The translations under genes were made by a program, and so were the position numbers. A stretch of 64,000 nt of DNA from Sphingomonas jinjuensis (GTDB taxonomy: Bacteria; Pseudomonadota; Alphaproteobacteria; Sphingomonadales; Sphingomonadaceae), in contig NZ_JACIEV010000003.1 in NCBI RefSeq assembly GCF_014197105.1, positions 186,001 to 250,000 on the forward strand. The letters are read 5' to 3'. The notes beneath the pieces were generated by a model. The model saw only the letters and a list, made by a program, of their open reading frames with translations, did no database searches and was not told where the DNA came from. Positions 42,735-52,759 of this stretch are shown here, one piece after another (the first letter of the stretch is position 1; every line of letters begins with the position of its first letter).

Positions 42735-44018
42735 TTAGCGCTGGCCGACGGGGATATAGTCGCGCTCGGTCGGGCCGGTGTACAGCTGGCGCGGACGACC
42801 GATCTTCTGGTCGGGATCCGTGATCATCTCGTTCCACTGCGCGACCCAGCCGACGGTACGGGCGAGCGCGAAGAGCACGGTGAACATCGACGTCGGGAAG
42901 CCGATCGCCGACAGGATCACGCCCGAATAGAAGTCGACGTTCGGGAACAGCTTCTTCTCGACGAAATAATCGTCGTTGAGCGCCAGCTCTTCGAGCCGCA
43001 GCGCGGTTTCGAACAGCGGATCATTGACCTTCAGCGCGTCGAACACCTCGCGCACCGTCTTCTGCATGACGGTCGCGCGCGGATCGTAGTTCTTGTAGAC
43101 GCGGTGGCCGAAGCCCATCAGGCGGAACGGATCGTTCTTGTCCTTGGCGCGGGCGATGAACTCGGGGATGCGCTCGGGCGTGCCGATCTCGCGCAACATG
43201 TTGAGCGCAGCCTCGTTGGCGCCACCGTGCGCCGGACCCCACAGGCACGCGATGCCCGCCGCGATGCAGGCGAAGGGATTGGCGCCCGACGAACCGGCGA
43301 GACGAACGGTCGAGGTCGATGCGTTCTGCTCGTGGTCGGCGTGGAGGATGAAGATGCGGTCCATCGCGCGCTCGACGGCCGGGTTCACCTCATAGGGCTC
43401 AGCCGGCACGCCGAAGGTCATGCGCAGGAAGTTGCCCGTGTAGCTGAGCGAATTGTCGGGATACAGGAACGGCTGGCCGACGCTGTACTTGTACGCCATT
43501 GCCGCGATCGTCGGCATCTTGGCGATCAAGCGGTGCGACGCAATGGTGCGCTGCTGCGGATCGTGGATGTCGGTCGAGTCATGATAGAAGGCGCTGAGCG
43601 CGCCGACGACGCCGCACAGGATCGCCATCGGGTGCGCGTCGCGACGGAAGCCGCGGAAGAAGGTCGCCAGCTGCTCGTGGACCATGGTGTGGCGGCTGAT
43701 CGTGCGGCTGAACTTCTCCAGCTCGTCGGCGCTCGGCAGCTCGCCGTTAAGCAGCAGGTACGACACCTCCATGAAGCTTGACTGCTCGGCCAGCTGGCCG
43801 ATTGGGTAGCCGCGGTGGAGCAGCACGCCCTCGTCGCCGTCGATGAAGGTGATTTCCGAACGGCAGCTCGCGGTCGAGGTGAAGCCGGGATCATAGGTGA
43901 AGTCGCCGGTCTGGGCATAGAGCTTGCGGATGTCGACCACGTCGGGCCCGATCGTGCCCGACAGGACCGGATATTCGAAGTCACCACCGTTGACGGCAAG
44001 TTTGGCGGAATCGGTCAT
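42735..44018 (-). CDS. gltA: Citrate synthase
   Basis: A 427-residue type II citrate synthase condensing acetyl-CoA and oxaloacetate. Active-site residues lie in [34 protein letters not shown] and [13 protein letters not shown]. The start ATG lies 20 bases after the gltX stop, so the two are probably cotranscribed. Confidence 0.97.
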   Translation of the reverse strand: MTDSAKLAVNGGDFEYPVLSGTIGPDVVDIRKLYAQTGDFTYDPGFTSTASCRSEITFIDGDEGVLLHRGYPIGQLAEQSSFMEVSYLLLNGELPSADELEKFSRTISRHTMVHEQLATFFRGFRRDAHPMAILCGVVGALSAFYHDSTDIHDPQQRTIASHRLIAKMPTIAAMAYKYSVGQPFLYPDNSLSYTGNFLRMTFGVPAEPYEVNPAVERAMDRIFILHADHEQNASTSTVRLAGSSGANPFACIAAGIACLWGPAHGGANEAALNMLREIGTPERIPEFIARAKDKNDPFRLMGFGHRVYKNYDPRATVMQKTVREVFDALKVNDPLFETALRLEELALNDDYFVEKKLFPNVDFYSGVILSAIGFPTSMFTVLFALARTVGWVAQWNEMITDPDQKIGRPRQLYTGPTERDYIPVGQR

Positions 44019-44038
44019 GCGAAAAGGCGTCCTTCCTG

Positions 44039-45475
44039 TCAGGCGGCCATATGATCGGCGATGCGACCAAGGCTCTCCTCGCGCCCGAGCAGCACGAGGA
44101 CGTCATAGATCCCGGGCGACGTCTTGCGCCCAGTGAGAGCGGCACGGAGCGGTTGCGCTGCCTGGCCGAGCTTCACGCCACGTGCCTCGGCAACCTGCCG
44201 TACCGCCGCTTCGAGTTCTTCCGTATCCCAGTTGTGCACTGCGTCAAGCGCGCTGTGCAGCGCAGACAGTATCGCGGGTGCATGACCCTCGAGCAGCGGC
44301 GCGGCGGCGGGATCGATCGGCAGCGGCCGGGCGACGAACAGGAAAGCGGCGCCTTCGGTCAATTCGTTGAGGTTGGCGGCGCGGACCTTGAGCACCGGCA
44401 TCGCCCGCTCGACCAGCGGCAGCGCGTCGTGCCCCCAGCCGCCACGCTCGACGACCAGCGCCGCGAGCCGCGCATCGTCGGCCTCGCGGATGTAATGGCC
44501 GTTGAGATTCTCGAGCTTCTTCAGGTCGAAGCGCGAGGGGCTCTTGCCGACGGCGGCGAGGTCGAACCATCCGGTCGCCTGCTCTCGGCTAATGATCTCG
44601 TCGTCGCCATGGCCCCAGCCGAGGCGGAGGAGGTAATTGTCGAACGCTTCGGGCAGGATGCCCATCGTGTCGCGATACGCCTCGATCCCGACGGCGCCGT
44701 GGCGCTTCGACAGCTTGGCGCCGTCGGGGCCGTGGATCAGCGGGATATGCGCATAGACCGGCTCGGCCCAACCCATCGCGCGGATGATCGGCAACTGGCG
44801 GAAGGCGTTGTTGAGGTGGTCGTCACCGCGGATGACATGGGTCACGCCCATGTCGTGGTCGTCGACCACCACCGCGAGCATGTACGTCGGCGTGCCGTCG
44901 GAACGCAGCAGGATCAGGTCGTCGAGCTCGGCATTCTGGACGGTGACCGGACCCTGCACCTGATCGTCGATCGTCGTCGCGCCCTCCTGCGGCGCACGTA
45001 GGCGAACGACGAAGGGCTGGCCGGCGGGTGCTTCCGAGGGATCGCGGTCGCGCCAGGGGCTGCGGATCCGCAAGGGGCGCTTGGCGGCCTGCGCCTCGGC
45101 GCGTTGCTGCGCGATCTCGTCCTGCGTCATCCAGCAGCGATAGGCGTGGCCGCGCTCAAGCAGCTCGGCGGCGACGGCGGCGTGACGATCCGCGCGGGCG
45201 AACTGCATGACGGCGTCGCCATCCCAGTCGAGCCCGAGCCAGCGCATGCCCTCCAGAATCGCGTCGATCGCCGGCTGCGTAGAGCGGGCGCGGTCGGTGT
45301 CCTCGATGCGGAGCAGGAAGCGGCCGCCATGATGGCGCGCGAACAACCAGTTGAACAGCGCGGTGCGCGCGCCGCCCAGGTGGAGGTAGCCGGTCGGCGA
45401 CGGTGCGAAGCGGGTGACGACGGTGCCGTTCTGCTTCGCTTCCGTGGCGGTGTCGTGATCGATCGTTGCGCTCAA
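44039..45475 (-). CDS. gltX: Glutamate-tRNA ligase
   Basis: A 478-residue class I synthetase. The HIGH-like motif is [18 protein letters not shown] and the KMSKS-like motif is [10 protein letters not shown]. The full-length C-terminal anticodon-binding domain separates it from the short GluQRS forms. Alphaproteobacteria often carry two GltX; whether this one is discriminating cannot be judged here. Divergent from comEC. Confidence 0.95.
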   Translation of the reverse strand: MSATIDHDTATEAKQNGTVVTRFAPSPTGYLHLGGARTALFNWLFARHHGGRFLLRIEDTDRARSTQPAIDAILEGMRWLGLDWDGDAVMQFARADRHAAVAAELLERGHAYRCWMTQDEIAQQRAEAQAAKRPLRIRSPWRDRDPSEAPAGQPFVVRLRAPQEGATTIDDQVQGPVTVQNAELDDLILLRSDGTPTYMLAVVVDDHDMGVTHVIRGDDHLNNAFRQLPIIRAMGWAEPVYAHIPLIHGPDGAKLSKRHGAVGIEAYRDTMGILPEAFDNYLLRLGWGHGDDEIISREQATGWFDLAAVGKSPSRFDLKKLENLNGHYIREADDARLAALVVERGGWGHDALPLVERAMPVLKVRAANLNELTEGAAFLFVARPLPIDPAAAPLLEGHAPAILSALHSALDAVHNWDTEELEAAVRQVAEARGVKLGQAAQPLRAALTGRKTSPGIYDVLVLLGREESLGRIADHMAA

Positions 45476-45531
45476 GCGCGCGTGCTCCCAAGCTCGAATG
45501 GATGGCCTCTTCAGCCGCCGCGCCCCCTAGC

Positions 45532-47670
45532 ATGCCGTTCCGGCGTAACCCAAGCCTCGATTGGCCGGGAACGGGCGCCGTCGAGCGCTGGCTGGAAGCG
45601 GAGCGCGACCAGCTGGTGCTGTGGCTGCCGGTGACGTTCGGCGTCGGGGTCGCAGCGTGGTTCGTGCTCGGCGATCTATGGGCGTGGCAGGTGCTGGCCT
45701 TGGCGGCGCTGGCGGGCGGGCTCGGGTGCCTGGCGGTGGGGCGCGCCGGGCGATTGGCGCGGGCGTCGGGGATCGGGCTGCTCATGGTGGCGCTGGGCGT
45801 CGGTTGCGCCTGGTGGCGGGCGGAGCGCGTCGCGGCGCCCGTTCTGGCGCGGCCGGTGGTGGCGATGGTGACGGGGCGGGTCGAGGCGATCGACCGGCTG
45901 GCGGCGCGTGGGGTGATGCGCCTGACGATCGCGACGACGGGCGGCGGATTGCCGAAGCGGGTGCGGGTCAATCTGGCGGAAGCGGACGCACCCGCGGCGC
46001 TGACGGTCGGCGCCGGCGTGTCGTTGCGCGCGCGGCTGATGCCGCCGCCGGGGCCGGCGGTGCCCGGCGCCTACGACTTCGCAAGGGTGGCGTGGTTCGG
46101 TGGGCTGGGGGCGACCGGGCGGGGGTTTGCGCCGGTGGCGGTGACCGCGCCGGGAGAAGCGTCGGCCGGACTGCGCGAGCGGCTGACGCGGCACATCAAC
46201 GATAGGCTCGAGGGTAGCCGCGGCGGCATCGCGGCCGCGCTGGTGACGGGCGACGAGGGCGCGATCGAGGAGGCGGACGCCGAGGCCATGCGGCGGGCGG
46301 GGCTGGCGCATCTGCTCTCGGTCAGCGGGCTGCACATCACCGCGGTGGTCGCCGCGACGATGGTGATCGTGCTGCGGCTGCTGGCGCTGAGCCCGTGGCT
46401 GGCGCTGCGCGTGCGGTTGCCGCTGGTCGCGGCAGTGGCGGGGGCGGTCGCGGCGATCGGCTATACCTGGCTGACGGGCGCTCAGGTGCCGACGATCCGC
46501 AGCTGCGTCGCGGCATTGCTGGTGCTGGCGGCGCTGGCGGTGGGACGCGAGGCGATGACTCTGCGGCTGGTGGCGACGGGTGCGCTGGTGGTGCTGGTAT
46601 TCCGGCCGGAGGCGCTGGTCGGGCCAAGTTTCCAGCTGTCGTTCGCCGCGATCACCGCAATCGTGGCGTTGCACGAGCAACCGCGCATACGGGCATTCTT
46701 CGAGCCGCATGATGAGGGGCGGATACGGGGCGTGGGGCGATCGCTGGCGTCGCTGCTGGTGACCGGCGTCGTCGTCGAACTGGCGCTGATGCCGATCGCG
46801 ATGTTTCACTTTCACAAGGCCGGTGTCTATGGCGCACTCGCGAATATCGTCGCCATCCCGCTGACGACGTTCGTCATCATGCCGATCGAGGCACTGGCGC
46901 TGGTGTTCGACTTGGTCGGAGCCGGCGCGCCCTTCTGGTGGCTGGCGGGGCAGGCGGTGACGGCGTTGCTGTGGATCGCCCGGACGGTGGCGGCGGCGCC
47001 GGGATCGGTCGTGGCGCTGCCGTCGATGCCGGTCGGGGCGTTCGCGATCATGGTCGGCGGCGGGCTGTGGCTGGCGCTGTGGCGGACGTGGTGGCGGGCG
47101 CTGGGGGTGGTGCCGCTGGCGGCGGGCGCGGTCTGGGCGCTGGTCACGCCGCCGCCCGACCTGCTGGTGACGGGGGACGGACGGCATGTCGCGGTGCGAA
47201 CCGGTGACGGACTGGCGCTGCTGCGCGAGCGGACGGGGGACTATACGCGCTCGACGCTGGCGGAGAATGGCGGGACCGACGGTGAGCCGCTGCTGCTCGA
47301 CGGCCGGCGCGAGGCGCGGTGCAGCCGCGACCTGTGCATCGTCGACCTGATGCGCGAGGGGCGGCGATGGCGGGTGATGGCGACGCGGTCGGGCTATCTG
47401 GTGCCCGCGGGTCAGCTGATCGCGGCGTGCGGGCAGGCGGACGTCGCGGTGAGCGAGCGCGGGCTGCCACGGCGGTGCCGGCCGCGCTGGCTGCGGCTCG
47501 ATCGGCAGACCCTGGCGCACACCGGCGGCGTGGCGGTGAGGTTTGCCGGTGGGTGGGTCGTGACGGTCAGGCAGCCGGGCGATCAACACCCCTGGATGGT
47601 GGCGGAGACCGTCATGCCGCCGCGCCTACGCACGGCGGAGGGCGGGCGCTGCCCACCTACGTCATGCTGA
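45532..47670 (+). CDS. comEC: ComEC/Rec2-family DNA-uptake channel protein
   Basis: A 712-residue inner-membrane protein with about ten helices. The Competence domain shows GLAHLLSVSGLHITAVVA and the N-terminal DUF4131-type region VNLAEADAPAALTVGAGV. Known ComEC proteins carry single-stranded DNA into the cytoplasm. The C-terminal soluble part (about residues 540-700) resembles the metallo-beta-lactamase region only weakly. ATG at 45532 leaves room for promoters between it and gltX; ATG at 45502 is an alternative. The last codons and the TGA lie inside a repeat hairpin. Confidence 0.85.
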   Translation: MPFRRNPSLDWPGTGAVERWLEAERDQLVLWLPVTFGVGVAAWFVLGDLWAWQVLALAALAGGLGCLAVGRAGRLARASGIGLLMVALGVGCAWWRAERVAAPVLARPVVAMVTGRVEAIDRLAARGVMRLTIATTGGGLPKRVRVNLAEADAPAALTVGAGVSLRARLMPPPGPAVPGAYDFARVAWFGGLGATGRGFAPVAVTAPGEASAGLRERLTRHINDRLEGSRGGIAAALVTGDEGAIEEADAEAMRRAGLAHLLSVSGLHITAVVAATMVIVLRLLALSPWLALRVRLPLVAAVAGAVAAIGYTWLTGAQVPTIRSCVAALLVLAALAVGREAMTLRLVATGALVVLVFRPEALVGPSFQLSFAAITAIVALHEQPRIRAFFEPHDEGRIRGVGRSLASLLVTGVVVELALMPIAMFHFHKAGVYGALANIVAIPLTTFVIMPIEALALVFDLVGAGAPFWWLAGQAVTALLWIARTVAAAPGSVVALPSMPVGAFAIMVGGGLWLALWRTWWRALGVVPLAAGAVWALVTPPPDLLVTGDGRHVAVRTGDGLALLRERTGDYTRSTLAENGGTDGEPLLLDGRREARCSRDLCIVDLMREGRRWRVMATRSGYLVPAGQLIAACGQADVAVSERGLPRRCRPRWLRLDRQTLAHTGGVAVRFAGGWVVTVRQPGDQHPWMVAETVMPPRLRTAEGGRCPPTSC

Positions 47671-47688
47671 AACGGGTTCAGCATGACG
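47660..47688. repeat. Single-arm family C hairpin overlapping the comEC stop
   Basis: CGTCATGCTGAA (47660-47671), loop ACGGG, TTCAGCATGACG (47677-47688): a perfect 12-bp stem. It is one arm of the family C element. The TGA of comEC (47668-47670) is within the left half. It lies between the converging comEC and lexA genes and could act on both transcripts, although no T tract follows. Confidence 0.85.
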
Positions 47689-47713
47689 GTAACGTGGCGG
47701 GCGGAACCTGGCC

Positions 47714-48403
47714 TCAGTCGTAGCGGCGGAGCAAGCCGGCGAGCTTGCCCTGTACGCGGACGTGGCTCGGCGGATAGCGCTGGGGATCGTAAGAGCGGTT
47801 TGCCGGGTCGAGGCGGACCATCGCGCCTTCGCGGCGAAAATATTTCAGCGTCGCCTCGCATTCCTCGATCAGCGCGACCACGATCTCGCCGTCGCGGGCG
47901 GTCTCGGTGCGGCGGATCAGGGCGTAGTCGCCGTCGAGGATACCCGCTTCGACCATCGAGTCGCCCGACACCTCGAGCGCGTAATGCTCGCCCGAGCCGA
48001 GCAGCGCGGCGGGGACGGCGAGCATCGAGCTGCCCTCGAACGCCTCGATCGGCACGCCGGCGGCGATGCGGCCATGGAGCGGGATCTCGACCACGTCGTT
48101 GGCGGGGGTCGGCGCAGGCTTGAAGTTCTCGAAGGTAACGGCCCGTTCGGTCGGCGCCGTGGCAGGCGCCGCAGGCTTCTTCTCGCCACGCTCGGGCATG
48201 CGCAGCACCTCCAGCGCGCGGGCGCGGTTGGGGAGGCGGCGGATGAACTGGCGTTCCTCGAGCGCGGAAATCAGGCGATGGACGCCCGACTTCGACTTCA
48301 GCGCCAGCGCCTCCTTCATTTCCTCAAACGACGGCGATACGCCGGTCTCTTCGAGCCGGTCGTTGATGAAGCAGACGAGCTCGTGCTGCTTGCGCGTGAG
48401 CAT
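47714..48403 (-). CDS. lexA: SOS repressor LexA
   Basis: A 229-residue LexA. The N-terminal winged helix ([20 protein letters not shown], then [20 protein letters not shown]) binds the SOS box. Self-cleavage should occur at A115-G116 in [10 protein letters not shown]; the serine is S149 in SGDSMVEAG and the lysine K187 in EATLKYF. The ATG at 48403 was selected from a longer frame; the codons upstream cover the operator region. A triple GTTC operator lies 18 bases upstream, indicating autoregulation. Confidence 0.96.
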   Translation of the reverse strand: MLTRKQHELVCFINDRLEETGVSPSFEEMKEALALKSKSGVHRLISALEERQFIRRLPNRARALEVLRMPERGEKKPAAPATAPTERAVTFENFKPAPTPANDVVEIPLHGRIAAGVPIEAFEGSSMLAVPAALLGSGEHYALEVSGDSMVEAGILDGDYALIRRTETARDGEIVVALIEECEATLKYFRREGAMVRLDPANRSYDPQRYPPSHVRVQGKLAGLLRRYD

Positions 48404-48420
48404 GGCGACCCTTTCGTCGG

Positions 48421-48446
48421 GAACAGACGCGGAACTTCTAGTGAAC
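48421..48446 (-). promoter_or_regulatory. LexA operator with three GTTC half-sites
   Basis: On the minus strand the sequence is GTTC-N7-GTTC-N7-GTTC (plus strand GAAC at 48421, 48432 and 48443). The known alphaproteobacterial SOS box is GTTC-N7-GTTC, so two overlapping boxes are present. It lies 18 bases upstream of the lexA start and just after the moeA stop, fitting LexA autoregulation. Confidence 0.9.
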
Positions 48447-48459
48447 GCCTGCGCCCCCG

Positions 48460-49641
48460 TCAAGCGATGACGAGGATTTCCGCCGAGTCGCCTTCCGCGG
48501 CCGCCGAAGCGTGCGGCGGCCGGACGATCAGGCATGTCGATCGTGCGAGCGTCAGCAGCATCGAACTGTCCTGGATGGTCGAGGCATAGGCCCGGCCATC
48601 GCGCACTTCCGCCCGCAGATAATCGGTGCGCGGGCCATTGGCGGGCAGCGCTTCGCCGAGGATGGCGACGGTCGACAGCGGCAGCGGATCGGCCGCCCCG
48701 GCGAGGTGGGCGACGAGCGGGCGGACGAACAGCAGCGCGGTGACGAAGGCCGAGACGGGATTGCCCGGCAGGCCGAGCACGACCGCGTCGCCGAGGCGGC
48801 CGGCCATCATCGGCTTGCCCGGCCGGAGGGCGATCCGCCAGAAGTCGAGGCTGCCGCCGGCCGCCTCCAGCGCTGGCCGGACGAGATCATGGTCGCCGAC
48901 CGAGGCGCCGCCGGTGGTGACGAGCAGGTCGGCATCGACCGCAGCGAAGGCGGTGGCGAGCGCGTCGAGGTCATCGGGCAGGATGCCGAGCGGCACCAGA
49001 TCGACGGGCAGGTCGGCCAGCATCGCGGCGAGCATCGGCGAGTTGGATTCGGGGAGCGACAGCGGATCGGCGAGGGTGCCGGCGGGGACCAGTTCGTTGC
49101 CCGTCGCGGCGATCGCGACCCGGACGCGGCGACGCACGGTCGCTTCGGCGACGCCGCCGGTGATCGCGACGGCGAGCCGGGCGGGCGTCAGCCGCTGGCC
49201 GGCCGCGACCAGCGTGTCGCCGGCCGAGAAGTCGAGCCCGCGGCGGCGGACATTGGCGGTGAGGCGGGGCGGGCCTTCGCCCATCAGGGTGAGCGTCGCG
49301 CCATCGCGACCCGCCTCTTCCTGCACGAGCACGGTGTCGGCGCCCGCCGGCATCACGGCGCCGGTGAAGATGCGGGTGGCCTCGCCCGTCTCGACCCGAC
49401 CGGCAAAGGGGGCGCCCGCCGCGCTTTCGCCGATCACCTGCCAGGGGCCGGGGAGGTCGGCGTAGCGGATCGCATAGCCGTCCATCGCCGACAGGTCGGC
49501 GGCGGGCTGGGTGCGGCGGGCATGGAGATCGGTGGCGGCCCAGCGGCCGGCGACGGCGGTGATCGGCAGCGTCTCGGTGGCGACCGGGCTGACGAGCGCG
49601 AAGAGGCGTGCCTGCGCCTCGGCGACGGGGACGAGGCTCAT
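48460..49641 (-). CDS. moeA: Molybdopterin molybdenumtransferase MoeA
   Basis: A 393-residue MoeA that inserts molybdate into adenylylated molybdopterin. Motifs are [34 protein letters not shown] and [11 protein letters not shown]. The ATG overlaps the cyclophilin stop (ATGA). Its stop is 14 bases before the lexA operator, so lexA has its own promoter. Confidence 0.94.
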   Translation of the reverse strand: MSLVPVAEAQARLFALVSPVATETLPITAVAGRWAATDLHARRTQPAADLSAMDGYAIRYADLPGPWQVIGESAAGAPFAGRVETGEATRIFTGAVMPAGADTVLVQEEAGRDGATLTLMGEGPPRLTANVRRRGLDFSAGDTLVAAGQRLTPARLAVAITGGVAEATVRRRVRVAIAATGNELVPAGTLADPLSLPESNSPMLAAMLADLPVDLVPLGILPDDLDALATAFAAVDADLLVTTGGASVGDHDLVRPALEAAGGSLDFWRIALRPGKPMMAGRLGDAVVLGLPGNPVSAFVTALLFVRPLVAHLAGAADPLPLSTVAILGEALPANGPRTDYLRAEVRDGRAYASTIQDSSMLLTLARSTCLIVRPPHASAAAEGDSAEILVIA

Positions 49642-50309
49642 CGAGCGGGCTTCGCCGACACGGGCTTCTTGACCTCGAGCCAGGGTTTGACGCGGCCGGT
49701 GGGGTGCGGGGTGCCGTTCAGCCGCTTGGCGCTGATGAGCCGGATCGGGCGCAGCAAAAGCTGGCCCCCCATGCCGCCGCCGGTGGGGAGGGCGAGGATG
49801 CGCTTGACCGTGTCCATCCCGGCGATGACGCGGCCGAACGCGGCATAGCCGGGCGACTGCGGGCCGGCGTCCATCGCCGGCATCGGACCGACGGTGATGA
49901 AGAAGTTGCCGCCCGCCGACCCGGCCTCGGCACGCCGCGCCATCGAGATGGTGCCGTCGAGGTGGCGCAGGCCGGTCTTCGCCGTGGTTTCGAGCGGGAA
50001 GGCGGGGAGGATGCGCTGCGCATCGGTGCGGATCCCGCCCTGGACGAAGCCGAACTTCGGCGCGAGGCGGCTGCGCGCGGCGCGATAGAACCAGACGCCG
50101 TCGAAGCGACCGTCGTCGACATAGGCGAGAAAGTTGGCGGTGGTCGCTGGCGCCCGCCGGGTGTCCAGCGCCAGCGTGATCGCGCCGACGCCGGTCGTCA
50201 GCCGGACGCGCACGACCGCGGGTTCGCGCGGGCGGGCAGCGGGAGCGCCGGTCGACACGGCGGTGAGGATCAGCGCCAGAACGGCGCGGGCGATCGAGCG
50301 AAACGTCAT
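49638..50309 (-). CDS. Exported cyclophilin-type peptidyl-prolyl isomerase
   Basis: A 223-residue periplasmic cyclophilin. The signal peptide is MTFRSIARAVLALILTAVST-like; the domain follows with VRLTTGVGAITLALDTRRAP, FVQGGIRTDAQ and SAGGNFFITVG (usual FFI core), then GRVIAGMDTVKRI. An internal extension after LALPTGGGMGGQ and a long basic tail are atypical. It overlaps the moeA start, so it belongs to the moeA transcript. Confidence 0.9.
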   Translation of the reverse strand: MTFRSIARAVLALILTAVSTGAPAARPREPAVVRVRLTTGVGAITLALDTRRAPATTANFLAYVDDGRFDGVWFYRAARSRLAPKFGFVQGGIRTDAQRILPAFPLETTAKTGLRHLDGTISMARRAEAGSAGGNFFITVGPMPAMDAGPQSPGYAAFGRVIAGMDTVKRILALPTGGGMGGQLLLRPIRLISAKRLNGTPHPTGRVKPWLEVKKPVSAKPAR

Positions 50310-50424
50310 GGCGTGGGCGGTAGGCCGCTTGCCGTCGGTCGGCAACGACAGTGCGCTATCGTACTATCAATACATATCATGGGATAAATATCGCGGCAGC
50401 GCCCCTGCACTTAACGTTGTGTTT

Positions 50425-50444
50425 TCCCCTGGCGTGTCAGGGGA
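50425..50444 (+). other. Hairpin in the leader of the PilZ gene
   Basis: TCCCCTG (50425-50431), loop GCGTGT, CAGGGGA (50438-50444). It follows the AT-rich patch at about 50358-50395 that should hold the promoter. There is no T run after it, so attenuation by a protein or ion is only a possibility. Confidence 0.35.
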
Positions 50445-50484
50445 GGCTCCTTCGTCGACCACCAGAGGGGGCGTGACAGTGTTG

Positions 50485-51003
50485 ATGACCGCCCTGCAAT
50501 CGGGCTTGCGACCACGCGAGCCGCGCGTGAAGGTCGTCGTGCCCTGTCGGATGAACGTCAACGGCGCGTGGAGCGACGCGTGTATCCACAATGTTTCGTC
50601 GCGCGGACTGCTGGTCGCCGGGGCGAAAGGCGCGCCGGCGGTCGGCAGCTATGTCGACATTCGCCGCGGGTCGCTGGTCATGATCGGCCGCGTCATGTGG
50701 CAGAAGGACCGGTTCTTCGGCGTTCGCGTCCAGGACAAGGTCAACGCCCGGGCGCTCGTGGCCGAACCGCGCGGGCGGCGCAAGGCGAGCCGCGACGGGA
50801 GCGAGGTATCGCGGAGCGCACGCGCCCTCGCGCACGAAGGCAATGTCGCGCGGCGGGTGGAGCGGAGCCGCGCCATTGCGGCGGCGTTCCAGTCGTCGCT
50901 GCTGGTCCTGGGCGGCGGCGGTGCGGCGGTGTTCGTCGCGCTCGAAGTCTATGAGGCGCTGGCCGCGCCGATGGAGACGGTGAGGCAGGCAATGGGGGGC
51001 TGA
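50485..51003 (+). CDS. PilZ-domain protein with C-terminal membrane segment
   Basis: A 172-residue protein. LRPREPRVKVVVPCRMNVNG and ACIHNVSSRGLLVAGA give the PilZ barrel with the NxSxxG motif, but the arginine motif is spaced as RPREPR rather than RxxxR, so c-di-GMP binding is uncertain. After a basic linker the protein ends in a hydrophobic stretch (SSLLVLGGGGAAVFVALEVY). The start is ambiguous: GTG at 50473 or 50479 sits nearer the GAGGGGG ribosome site than ATG at 50485. Confidence 0.75.
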   Translation: MTALQSGLRPREPRVKVVVPCRMNVNGAWSDACIHNVSSRGLLVAGAKGAPAVGSYVDIRRGSLVMIGRVMWQKDRFFGVRVQDKVNARALVAEPRGRRKASRDGSEVSRSARALAHEGNVARRVERSRAIAAAFQSSLLVLGGGGAAVFVALEVYEALAAPMETVRQAMGG

Positions 51004-51010
51004 GCGGGCA

Positions 51011-51472
51011 TCAGCCGAGCCGATAGACCTTCTGCACGATGCCAGGAGGTTTGTGATAGGTCGTGAAGCCCATCGCTGCGTAATAGGCGAGGCCGGTCGC
51101 ATTGTCGGCGCCGATATAGGCATCGATCGCCTCGATCCCTGCTGCCGTTGCGGCCGCCAGGCTGGCGGCGAACAGCGCCTTGCCGACGCCCTGGCGGTGG
51201 GCGTCCGGACCGATGTGGGTGCCGATGATGCCCCACCCGTCGGGAACGTGGTAGCGATTGCCGGGCGTCGCCCGAACGAGCGACTGGAAGCCGAGCAGCC
51301 TATTGGAGTCGCTGACCGCGACGCTGCAACGGATGCCGGTGAAATTGTCGATATATTGCGCGAGAACGAACGCGATGTCGCCGGGTCGTTCGCGGCCGCT
51401 CGCCGCGATGATGGCGCGAAGGACACGGCTCATCTCGGCAGCATCGGCCGATGTCGCAGCACGAATCAACAT
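51011..51472 (-). CDS. GNAT-family N-acetyltransferase
   Basis: A 153-residue acetyltransferase with acetyl-CoA loop IGPDAHRQGVGKALF and a C-terminal motif NATGLAYYAAMGFTTYH. The start ATG at 51472 (MLIRAATSADA) is the usual GNAT beginning; a longer frame would run into moaC. The substrate is unknown. It sits between moaC and the PilZ gene, breaking the moaC-moeA pairing common in relatives. Confidence 0.85.
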   Translation of the reverse strand: MLIRAATSADAAEMSRVLRAIIAASGRERPGDIAFVLAQYIDNFTGIRCSVAVSDSNRLLGFQSLVRATPGNRYHVPDGWGIIGTHIGPDAHRQGVGKALFAASLAAATAAGIEAIDAYIGADNATGLAYYAAMGFTTYHKPPGIVQKVYRLG

Positions 51473-51512
51473 CCTGAGCGATCCCCATCCCCAGTCTGCG
51501 TAAGTACGGGGC

Positions 51513-51980
51513 CTAGCCGCGTACCCAATCACCAGACTTTCCACCGCTTTTCGCAAGCAGCTGAACCGCATCGATGACCATCGTCCGGTCGACCGCCTTG
51601 GCCATGTCGTAGATCGTCAGCAGCGCGACCGAGACGGCGGTCATCGCCTCCATCTCGACCCCGGTCTTGCCCTCGGTGGCGGCGGTCGCCGTCGCTTCGA
51701 TGCCGTCGTCGGTGAAGGCGAGGTCGAGGCTGACGCGGCTAAGCGGCAACGGATGGCAGAGGGGGATCAGGTCGCCGGTGCGCTTCGCCGCCATGATGCC
51801 GGCGACGCGGGCGACGGCGATGACGTCGCCCTTCGCGGCGGCGCCGGTGCGGATCGCGTCGAGCGCCTCGGCGCTCATGCGGATGTGGCCCCGGGCGGTC
51901 GCCTCGCGCCGGGTCACCGACTTGCCGCCGACGTCGACCATATGCGCGGCGCCAGCCGCGTCGAGGTGGGTCAGGCTCAT
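51513..51980 (-). CDS. moaC: Cyclic pyranopterin monophosphate synthase MoaC
   Basis: A 155-residue MoaC, the second step of molybdopterin synthesis. Motifs include [20 protein letters not shown] (conserved HPLPLS follows) and [22 protein letters not shown]. The ATG overlaps the trpC stop (ATGA), coupling it to the trp genes. Confidence 0.95.
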   Translation of the reverse strand: MSLTHLDAAGAAHMVDVGGKSVTRREATARGHIRMSAEALDAIRTGAAAKGDVIAVARVAGIMAAKRTGDLIPLCHPLPLSRVSLDLAFTDDGIEATATAATEGKTGVEMEAMTAVSVALLTIYDMAKAVDRTMVIDAVQLLAKSGGKSGDWVRG

Positions 51981-52759
51981 CCCTGGAGCAGTGTTCGGGT
52001 GGCGGCGGCGACGTCGTCCTGGCGCATCAGCGCCTCGCCGACGAGGAAGCAGTGGACGCCGCGCGCCATCATGTCGGCGACGTCGGTGTGGGTCATGATC
52101 CCACTCTCGGTGACGAGCGTCGTGCCCTCGGGCGCGCGGCCCATCAGTTCTACGGTGCGGGCGAGATCGACCGAGAAATCGCGCAGGTCACGGTTGTTGA
52201 TGCCGATCAGCCGCGACTTCAGCCGCGCGGCGCGCTCCATCTCCGCCGCGTCGTGGACCTCGACGAGCACGTCCATGCCGCAGTCGTTCGCCGTAGCCTC
52301 TATCTCGGCCATCTGGCCATCGTCCAGCGCCGCGACGATGATGAGGATCGCATCGGCGCCGATGCTGCGCGCCTCGTGTACCTGCCACGGATCGACCATG
52401 AAGTCCTTGCGCAGGACGGGCAGCGAACAGGCGGCGCGGGCGGCCTTCAGATAATCGTCGCAGCCCTCGAACCACTTCTCGTCGGTCAGGACCGAAAGGC
52501 AGGCGGCGCCGCCTTCCTCATAGGCGCGGGCGAGGGCGGGGGGATCGAAGTCGGCCCGGATCAGCCCTTTCGAAGGGCTGGCCTTCTTGATTTCGGCGAT
52601 CAGCGCCGGCTGGCCAACGCGGGCGTCGAGCGCGGCGCAAAAGCCGCGCGGGGCGGTGGCGGCGTCGATCCCGGCGTCGAGATCGGCGAGGCTGGTCGTA
52701 CACTTGCGTGCCGCGACCTCCGCCTTTTTGGTTTCGATGATTCGGGTCAGGACGTTCAT
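51977..52759 (-). CDS. trpC: Indole-3-glycerol phosphate synthase
   Basis: A 260-residue TIM-barrel enzyme of tryptophan synthesis. [50 protein letters not shown] and [11 protein letters not shown] carry the catalytic Lys, Glu and Asn residues. No TrpF domain is fused. Start overlaps the trpD stop (ATGA). Confidence 0.96.
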   Translation of the reverse strand: MNVLTRIIETKKAEVAARKCTTSLADLDAGIDAATAPRGFCAALDARVGQPALIAEIKKASPSKGLIRADFDPPALARAYEEGGAACLSVLTDEKWFEGCDDYLKAARAACSLPVLRKDFMVDPWQVHEARSIGADAILIIVAALDDGQMAEIEATANDCGMDVLVEVHDAAEMERAARLKSRLIGINNRDLRDFSVDLARTVELMGRAPEGTTLVTESGIMTHTDVADMMARGVHCFLVGEALMRQDDVAAATRTLLQG

